Below, one piece after another: positions 56,072-64,000 of a DNA stretch of 64,000 bases; the first letter of the stretch is position 1, and the number at the start of each line of letters is the position of its first letter. Source of the stretch: Ceratodon purpureus (lineage: Eukaryota; Streptophyta; Bryopsida; Pseudoditrichales; Ditrichaceae); contig CM026423.1 in the NCBI GenBank assembly GCA_014871385.1, forward strand, positions 21,942,049 through 22,006,048. The letters run 5' to 3'. A program made the position numbers and the translations under genes. A model generated the notes under the pieces. The model was not told where the DNA came from and made no database searches. It saw only the letters and a program-made list of their open reading frames with translations.

Positions 56072-59000
56072 CTTATCTTGACAATTTAGAAATCTGAGTA
56101 ATAGGGTATGAGGATGAGTCTCGTGTCTTTCTTTCATCGAGCTGGTAGTGTAGCGGTTATTCTGATGGAAAGTTTCGTTGGAATCACGAGACACAAGGTT
56201 TTACATGCGGTAATGTGCTGTACTGTACAGTGCATGTTGCTCAAAGCTGCCGAAGGATGGTTTTAACATTTTTGAGATTGTAAGTGACGCCAAAGAATTT
56301 TCCTCCTCTGAGCACAAGTGTGGACTGTTGGGGAGATTCGCCAATCTAACTGATTGCCGTGATCATAATTCCAGGCATTCTCTTTTGTCTTAAGAGATAA
56401 TGATCCTAATGAGGGTCGTTGAGATGGCTCGAGAGATATCTGTAAGCTTTTCTAATTCATCATTACCCTTGCTCTCTGATCTGTGAATGAGGAATCAGAA
56501 GTTCACGTGAAGCTTTTTGTCCATTATCACAGTTTGCACACTGCCCTAGCTGATTATGACAGTGGGGCTGGATAGCGCATCTGTTGTGCTTTCTCAGTGA
56601 CAATTGTCAATTGTTATCAGGGTTAGGTTGGAGACATGGTAGGAGGCAAAGTAAGTTAGAGGTGGCCTCAGCAGAGGTGCTTGCACCGTGCTAGAATACA
56701 CCATCAAACAGTTACCTCTTCACCTGGTCATTAGGGGATCAATGTAGGGGCTTTACACTCTTTCCGTGAAACCCAGATCGGGTGTTTAACGGGCTTACAC
56801 TCTTTCTTAACATTGAAATTAGCTATACTGTTGTTTGAATTGGTGAGAATTGTCATTTTGTTAAATTTATTGCTTGTCGTGCACACTGCAAAGCAGACTA
56901 ATCTTATGTACTGCAGTCATTCTATATTTGATGGTCATCCTGAAGTTGACTTTCGGTTAGGCATCTTCATAGCAAAGTTTTTGTACATCATTTCTTAATG
57001 TCAAGTGTGCAATCATGTTCTCAGCTATTTGTTACTCAATGTAGAAGTTGTTGTCTCTGCATTGTCGCTTGGTTGGAGAAAACCTTCTTACTACATAGGT
57101 CTCCTGTCTTTGATACGTCTTAGGTCTTATGAACGTTGTGGTTTGTTTAGCATTTGTGCTTGAAAAAGCTATGTTGTCGTTCTGGAGTACTAGTAGACAC
57201 TATCGAGTGCTTTGTTGGATTACAAATCATTGTTGTAACTGTTGCAAACCAATGCAGAGAGATGTCATCACTGGAACCTCATGTTTTTTCTCGTACAAAT
57301 GATTGATATACTATTTTTGTAGTTGTTTGACGATTCTGTGCTCCATTGTGTTCTGCCTGTGCTTTGGAGAGGGCAGGCACAGATCTTCGTCAGAAGGTTA
57401 TTGTAAAAATCTCAATTGCAGAGGTAATTGTTTCATTCCTACTGTATATGGTTTCGTACATAGACAGAAAGTCCTAGTGTATTATTCACGTAGGTGCTGG
57501 TGACGAGTGTACAGTACATGATTATTTAGTTCATGCTATGCTTGTGTGTTTTGTGCTCCATTCTACCGTATTGTCTTGCTGCAAAAGAACCATGTTAGGG
57601 CGCGACCGTATCATCTACTCAACAGAGCCGGAAGTATCAGCCAAAGACTGAGGCTGAGGACTGGGAGCAGTCTCTTTAGTTCTGTCCTTTCTGCATTTCA
57701 GTGTGCCCAGAATCAATTAGGTCAATCTATTTCTTGTACAATGTATGCCCTGGCAGCCTTAGCATCTGTCATTACTACTCATTTAAGATTGCAAATTTGA
57801 ATTTGAACTTGGAAAATTTATGCAACGGTATTGGTTCAGTGTCTTTGTTTCTCTACTGATACTCCATCTTCAAGTGTTCGTCTCTCCTTTATGAAGATTG
57901 CCATGAGAGTTGTTGGGAGCTGATATTTTAGTCACTGCTTATGGTGACGTCATTCTGTGTCTCAAACCTTTACTTTTCTCACTGATATATTTTTCAGACA
58001 TCAATCTCTTTCACCACATTTAAATATAATTTTAAAACCCCACCTATACAAGATGTGTGAAATTCACACAGCCTGTGCTAGGGGGTTCCATTGATGGTTT
58101 TTGAGACCAAGTACAAGGTGGCTGTTGTACTGATCTTCCTGCACACTTGTGTGACCCTACTGCTAATGTCCATCTTGTCCTTCAGTTATTGAAATCTTAT
58201 CATTGCACTTTCAAGTGCGTATTTGGACAATTGTCATATGCATTTAAATTATTGTGAAACTCTCAACCATTATTGTGATACTTCCAGTGTTTTTTTTTAT
58301 GTTTTTTTCCTTGAAGCCTAACTGGCGACTTGAAAAATATTGGGAAAGAATATTTAGCAAAATCTTAAGCTTACAATCATGTTTTAATAGAATTTCTTAA
58401 TATTTTGGTGGTCTTCTTCACAAAATCTGGCTATCTTCACAAAAAATGTAGAGAAAATATGGCGAAAAAAGTCAATTTTTTCTCAATTTTTTCCTTAACA
58501 AAAGAGAAATGCCATATTTTGTAGAGAAATCTGGCGAAATATAGCCACTAAAAAAAACGCTGGATACTTCATATTTCACAGAGACTACCATGTGCGGGTT
58601 GCACGGCTACCTGCGGAGAAGCCAGTCTAGAAGCGAGTCTGAGGAGACACTGTTGCAGTCAAATCTCAGTTGGAAGCCATCTTGTATCATTCAGATGGTG
58701 TAAGATTGAGGACTCAGGAGACAGAGTTAACATCAATTTATTTTGTTTCACATGTGGCGCTCTATCAGCTGGGCGTAAAGGAAATTAATAGTTCCAGCGG
58801 GGATGATATATAGTCCTTCCCAGCTGCTTCAATGCAGGTACCCATCACTGAATACTCTCATAAAGGTGCTCTTGGCACTGGGCTAAAACAAAGCGCATGC
58901 AGCTTAAATTCGCTACAGTCTCAACAACAGCAGATTAGATATGGTCGTGGTTCTCTTTGTTCCTTTTGCCACAGTAGAGATCCATTCATTGCAGATACTA

Positions 59001-59129
59001 TACCTCATGCACCACAGTGAGCGTCCTTTAACAGACAATTAGCTGAGCAGATTTTCTGAACGGCCCACTCGAGCATCAAATTTTTTCCTCAAACCCACTT
59101 TTTGAAACCATGTGTCTCTTGGACAGTTA
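56072..59129 (+). repeat. 3.06-kb direct repeat, copy 2
   Basis: Second copy of 50171-53229, offset 5900-5901 bp. The left boundary (CTTATCTTG) lies 28 bp after the stop codon of the nuclease-like gene. The right boundary is at GGACAGTTA, after which the two flanks differ. The near identity indicates very recent duplication or ongoing gene conversion. Confidence 0.95.
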
Positions 59130-62100
59130 ACTTAGTTGTGACTCAGCTTTTCTGCTCTCAATTGCAAACCATGTAAAGTGAGGCAGAGAAGCACAGAACT
59201 GTTGGGCAGACAACTGCTGAGGTTAGGTTTCTTGGGTACACAAATGAATCATTATTCCTGCTAATCTGGAGTAAGTTTATCTGAACATGTGGCATAGCAT
59301 ATGCAAAGTAGGAAAAACTTGGATGACATACTGTTAGATCATCCAAAGAGGTTTTGCTCTCGGATATGCCTCGGATACGTAACTCCTCCATGCCACAAAT
59401 ATAGTTAAGTTGTCACCCCTTTAATTAGCAATGCCTATGTGGCAATCTCCAATTTGTTTGCCATGCCATGTCACCCTTATTAGCAGCACCATTTACTCCA
59501 ATAGTGCTCATCCAACTCACCCAGGAATTCAGAATGCTTCCCGGGTGGACAAGTTTGTCCAAATTGAACCTGCTTCATGCTGATTACGCTCCACTAATCA
59601 TGCAATATACAATGAGATTCTCCACAAATGTAGAGTCTCTACGTTTTCTCTTACACGCTGTATAAGGCTGCTGCAGAGTTCAGGTAAATGCATGCGTATT
59701 ATTTCACAAATCTTATAATTTCACGGAAAATCAGTTGTAGCCAGTGTTGAATTCATGAAGAGCAGTGCAGCTGGGGCACCCATATTATTAATGTTTGAGG
59801 GCTGTGGTGTGACGTGTCGAGTTGAGAGAGATACGCCTACTCGTGAGCTTGTCTACTCTTCCCCTCTGGCTACTTGATAGTACTGATGAGAAGTTGACAT
59901 ATTCACCTTGCAATGGCGCAACTTCTGAAGTGTCATTCATTGTGATCACTCACTTTTACACAGAGCTGCATTCTTTGGATGGGATAGGTTGCTGATCCCA
60001 TCTTCATACAAGATGACAAAAACTGGGAGTGGGAACCTGTGTCCTTTGCATGTCTGTCCTTTGCATTGTGGCATTGCATCATTCTGGGCAAAAATGACAG
60101 TGAAGGTCGGCCCTTTTTGGCAACATTCAGTGTAAGTTATTTCAACGATGAGAAAATTGTTTTAGTTTACTGCAAATGGTTTCATGCCTGAGATTGACGG
60201 TACAAACAAAGATTTTAAGATTGCACATAGGAAGATCTCCATATCTCTGTCCCATTCAAAACCTCAGTCACCATACAAAGCCCCCTTTCGGATAAAATCA
60301 CTCCCTGCCCTGGGAAGCTCAAAATAAAATAACTCCTAATTTAGAGCAAAGCTTCAGAACTTAGATAATTTTATTAAAGAAATCCAGTTAAACTGATTCT
60401 CCTGAAACACCGTTTTCGCTTCAGGTGAAAATTCTGTTGAGCAGAAAGAACCCACTGTCAAATTTTCGTGCGGGCAGAGAGATTTCGCCCCTGCCCCTCG
60501 CGCCCGGGTCGTTCAACACAACCCGCGTGCCGCCACGTCAGCCACCGGACCTACCACCAGGCCACGGCGGTAGGGCTCTGCGGCGCGGCGACAGGCGCCT
60601 GTCAGTCCGTGCCCGCGGCCTTCACTGCGAAGACAGCGCTTGTCGTCGAGGAGCAGTCCATCGCCAGTTCCCTGTCGATCGATACCATGACCATACTCCT
60701 CTGAAAACTATCTAAAACTCTGGTCATACCCGGGAACTCATGCAGTTGTCCTCATGCAGACATGAACGCAATACCATGGTGGTACTACGCTGACAAGCTC
60801 CAAGTACCCGCCGGGTCTTGAGGCGCTCAGCAAGAGAAGTGCGTCGTAAACTCGTGCAGAGCCTGCTCGAGCTCGCACTTGCAGTCGCAGCGCCACTGCC
60901 ACCTTCCGCGCCGTCGCCAAAGCTTCATCGTCATCTCCATGCGCTTCTCCGCATTGAAGCCACGATTCGCCTCTTCTCGCCGTCGCCAGCTTCTCACCGG
61001 CACAAGAATTGCTCTTTTCTGTGCACTTTCGAGGTTTTTAGCCGCCGTTTTCACCGTGCTGGGAGCTAGCTGCTGCTGGAGCTCGGTTTTTGAATTGCAT
61101 TGCGTCTACTGTGTTGGTTTAGCCTTTCATTGATTTCAGAAGTGAGGATTTCAGTTCGATGTGGTGTTGTATGACATGTAGCTCGGTGTCTGTTTGTTGT
61201 CCAGTGCGAAGTACAGGTCTGCTGTGATTTTTGTAGTGAGCATGAGTTTTGGTTTGCGTCTGTTTCGTTGTTTCTATTGTTTCTAGTTTGATAGTGATAT
61301 CTTAGGGATGAATCTTGGAGATAGAAGTGTTTTTCTTTTTCTTTTGCTTTGGTTTGAGTATTTTAAAAGTACGGTGAAGTGACGTTTTTGAAGTTTTGGC
61401 ACCATTGTGTTTTTGCTTGCACTTCTTAGTCCTCTGTGGCGCCTACTAGTACCTGTGATCGGATAAGTCGTTTGTTAGAGCTTATGATTCGTGGTAGAAA
61501 GCCGGTACAGTAATCCCCTTCGAGTATCTGGTCGTTTAGAGTACTTTCTTACGCTGTAGTTTCGAGGTCAGTTTCGTGTAACGAGCGTCTGGAAATTATA
61601 TGTTATGCGTGCTTGTATGTCTAATTCGTATGCGATCTAATGGAAAAAACGAGAAGAACTTGCGAGTTCAGAAGTCGTCTCTTTTTAACATCATCCTATT
61701 TCGTACTATACTCTGGTGCTCCTGATCTCGAAGTTTTCGGAGTTGCTGTCTTTGCACAGTGCTGCGCTTGTCACATAGCTTGTTCGTTCACTCTGTTTGA
61801 CAAAGGTTTTCTTCTCCACAGTCGAATTCCATTTCTCCGCATTTAGAACTCAAACCTGCTTAGGGCTAACATGTTGCACTTAAAGTTGCGGCATTACCTT
61901 TTACGGACCTTACGGTACCATCTCTATCAATCGGATCGGCTGCTCTGACATTTAGCGAGTAGTGATTTAAACTAATCACATCCTGACTAAATTCACGAAT
62001 CATCTTTTCAGGAAAAAAACCAGAAGCAGAAGCAATGACAGACCTCTATTCACTCCAGGCTTGTCTTCGAATTTTTTTATCATCTTCATTTAACATTTTG

Positions 62101-62685
62101 CACCACTTTCAAATTAGGTTGTTCAAGAGTTATCACCTGAATATGATAGCAGCAGTACCCTTCTATCTCAGGGTTACCGGCTGTGAGCTTTAGTGCGCAA
62201 ACTTTTGCGATCTGAGAACTGTTGCGCTATTGACGTAGAGAACAGTGTGCTTGAAGGGTGAATTATATTATCTTCAACTCTCGTTTTATTTGAGCGGGAG
62301 ATTTCTCTCCAGCTCCTTGGTTGTCATCCACCGAGAAATTCTAGTAACTAATTAGTGCTTCAATTAGTTGAGTTATTCTAATTTTCTGGTTCAAGTTGTT
62401 GGGTACTAGTGCTGAATCTTTTGTGCATATGTTATGGAAGCGAAACTACGGTATCCAGTAAGAATTTATTTATTTATTTGAAGTATTACTTTGCCAAACG
62501 TGAGCTATCCAGGTTGGTTTTGGCAGTTTACCAGAGCAGTGGCATAGAGACTAAACAAAAGACGTGGATACATGTTATAGGAATCTGATGAGAGCCGAAT
62601 GGCGACACCGAGAAAGAGACGTACGAGCCACTCTCTGAAGGTTAAGCAGTCAAAATAAGGTTCGTTTTAGAGTGGGGAGATTTTG
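59130..62685. other. Intergenic region and upstream sequence of the LRR receptor gene
   Basis: No gene is supported from 59.1 to 60.4 kb. From 60.4 to 61.1 kb the sequence is GC-rich with overlapping Arg/Pro/Ser-rich frames but no domain. From 61.1 kb it looks like promoter, leader or leader intron of the receptor gene beginning at 62686. No repeats of note. Confidence 0.4.
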
Positions 62686-63845
62686 ATGATATTGATGGCG
62701 CTGAGACATTTGGAGCTTCACCTGGCGGTAGCCACGGTAATGGCACTGCTCGTCCTTGTTCATGGCGATACCGATCCAAAGGATGGTACGTTGCTCGAGT
62801 CCAAAGGATGGACTTACTCTAAGGATTATTTTTGCGCGGTTACTTATCGAGAGCATCAGATTCAAATATAATTTTAATTATATCTGCTAGCTTTCGAACT
62901 CGTAGTGCTGCCTGTTTACATGTTTTGAGGTTCGGTTGCTGTCTTGATGCTTCTGCAGTGGCAGCACTTAATTCACTATACACGTCCTTGCAAGAGCCTT
63001 CGCAATTGACACGGTGGAATGCAAGCGGAGGTGATCCATGTGGTGATGGCTGGCTAGGCGTGGTCTGCTCAGGGTCTAATGTGACAGAGCTGTATGTGCA
63101 ATTTCTCTTCAATCATGTTACTTCTTTTACTCGATTGACTCCCCTGTTTGCTCTGAAATGAATCTAGAAAGAAATCTCAGCTAGTCACCAATTGGCAGTA
63201 ACATATCGACAAAAATACGTTGCTAGCGCTTAGCAACACTGCACAGCTGCACTAACGATGATGCTCAATAATTCAATCAAGTCATTTCACTTCTATTTCA
63301 TGTCAGGCACTTGAATCGGAAGGGTCTGAATGGAGATCTCGGTTTCTCCCTAAACGGGCTTCAACGAGTATTGATTTTGTAAGCGCCAACTATTTATATC
63401 CATACCACACTCACTCACTTCATTGTTGCTACAGATGAAGGCACAAACAAGAATTAAGTAAGGCTGCAATTATTCTTTGTATCGCCTTTTCATTTTGTGA
63501 TGTGGCACTTATCGGTGTGAATGCATTGCTCACGCAGTGACGTGAGTAACAACAACATTCAAGGCAACATGCCTTATCAGTTGCCCCCGCTTGTTCAGAA
63601 GATGTAAGATCTATGATCTGTTTAACAGAACAGACTCCGCAGCTTCGTGACTAGTTTCTTTACCTTTTTTTATGGTTCCTGTCCATTTTCAGTTTCCTTC
63701 AACTTAATTTCTCTTACATCATTGACTCATCAATCGCAAGTTGACAAGATAATCTACTCTTGTTTGGAAGCAGGAATCTTGGAGGGAATGCAATAACTGG
63801 CTACATACCTTACTCATTCCAGGAATTGACAAATCTGACAGACCT
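62686..63845 (+). CDS. STRUBBELIG-receptor-family-like LRR receptor kinase, 5' exons only
   Basis: Exons 62686-62785, 62959-63091, 63307-63378, 63538-63603 and 63774-63845 join in phase. Start is the ATG of MILMALRHL; a signal peptide follows (LAVATVMALLVLVHG), then DTDPKDVAALNSLYTSLQEP, WNASGGDPCGDGWLGVVCSG and the first LRRs (LNRKGLNGDLGFSLNGLQ, DVSNNNIQGNMPYQLPP, NLGGNAITGYIPYSFQELT). The 72/66/72-nt LRR exons with phase-2 introns and the DPCGDxW and MPYQLPP motifs are those of the LRR-V/STRUBBELIG class. The window ends at TTGGCTGCAG, an acceptor-like site, so the next exon should begin at the first base beyond it. Further LRRs, the membrane segment and the kinase domain lie outside. These receptors act at the plasma membrane in tissue patterning; some members have a kinase thought to be inactive. 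Confidence 0.9.
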
Positions 63846-64000
63846 GTAAGTCTCTAAGTCACGAATGATTTGGCTAGAAATCGAAGGTTTTTGCATAGTC
63901 ACTGGCTTCTTACTCGACGGCTCTCATAACCCTATTAAGGCCACATAACAGAGTTCAGAAAGGCTTTATGACTATCTGAGATACTACAACTTGGCTGCAG

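Noticed and set aside
50171-59129. The two 3-kb repeats as LTRs of a retrotransposon with a captured gene between them
   Set aside because: No TG...CA ends, no primer-binding site after copy 1, no polypurine tract before copy 2, and no gag or pol similarity in between. A segmental duplication explains the data better.
60425-61133. GC-rich overlapping frames at 60.4-61.1 kb as a gene
   Set aside because: No domain, several overlapping frames on both strands with similar length, and position fits the leader region of the downstream receptor gene.

Overview
The window looks like nuclear DNA of a land plant, most likely a bryophyte-grade plant such as a moss or its kin. The reasons are a START-domain lipid-transfer gene and a STRUBBELIG-type LRR receptor-kinase gene with the plant exon pattern (72/66/72-nt LRR exons), a protein kinase of a type I associate with mosses and lycophytes, plant-type CACTA (tnp2/DUF4218/DUF4216) and MULE transposons, and short GT-AG introns. 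The species is not identified, and all exon joins were made by eye.

Layout. 1-2.1 kb: a 143-bp satellite (seven copies, 429-bp higher-order repeat) between GC arrays built on GGGCGCGA. 3.6-7.8 kb: two minus-strand genes, an 867-aa RING-CH-like protein and a 134-aa protein. Each sits behind a copy of the same ~100-bp TATA core promoter, and each promoter is backed by a GGGCGCG array. 7.85-15 kb: CACTA element A, with a tnp2-DUF4218-DUF4216 transposase (1169 codons plus stop, five exons) that appears fully open, and ACGT/TGTCA-type motif arrays in its introns and flanks. 16.6-21.4 kb: a second, diverged CACTA transposase (B) with one in-frame TAG in DUF4216. 22.7-25 kb: AT-rich tandem repeats, an inverted GC array and a 0.6-kb direct duplication. 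26.4-27.2 kb: an old ~275-bp duplication. 29.9-31.8 kb: a kinase gene. 32.5-41.6 kb: a ~9.1-kb element with terminal inverted repeats that carries a decayed MULE transposase with a SWIM finger (plus strand) and, divergently, a gene resembling N4/N6 DNA methyltransferases with a degenerate catalytic motif. Between those two genes are eight copies of a 21-bp hairpin motif in a ~405-bp repeat. 47.3-49.3 kb: START gene. 50.2-59.1 kb: two ~3.06-kb direct repeats, nearly identical, flanking a PD-(D/E)XK-nuclease-like gene. 62.7-64 kb: the 5' exons of the STRUBBELIG-like gene, running off the window.

The left 42 kb is mostly transposon territory and the right 20 kb is ordinary gene space. The two most unusual items are the transposon that pairs a methyltransferase-like gene with a hairpin array, and the GC-array/TATA promoter module that is shared by two genes and partly echoed in the adjacent satellite.
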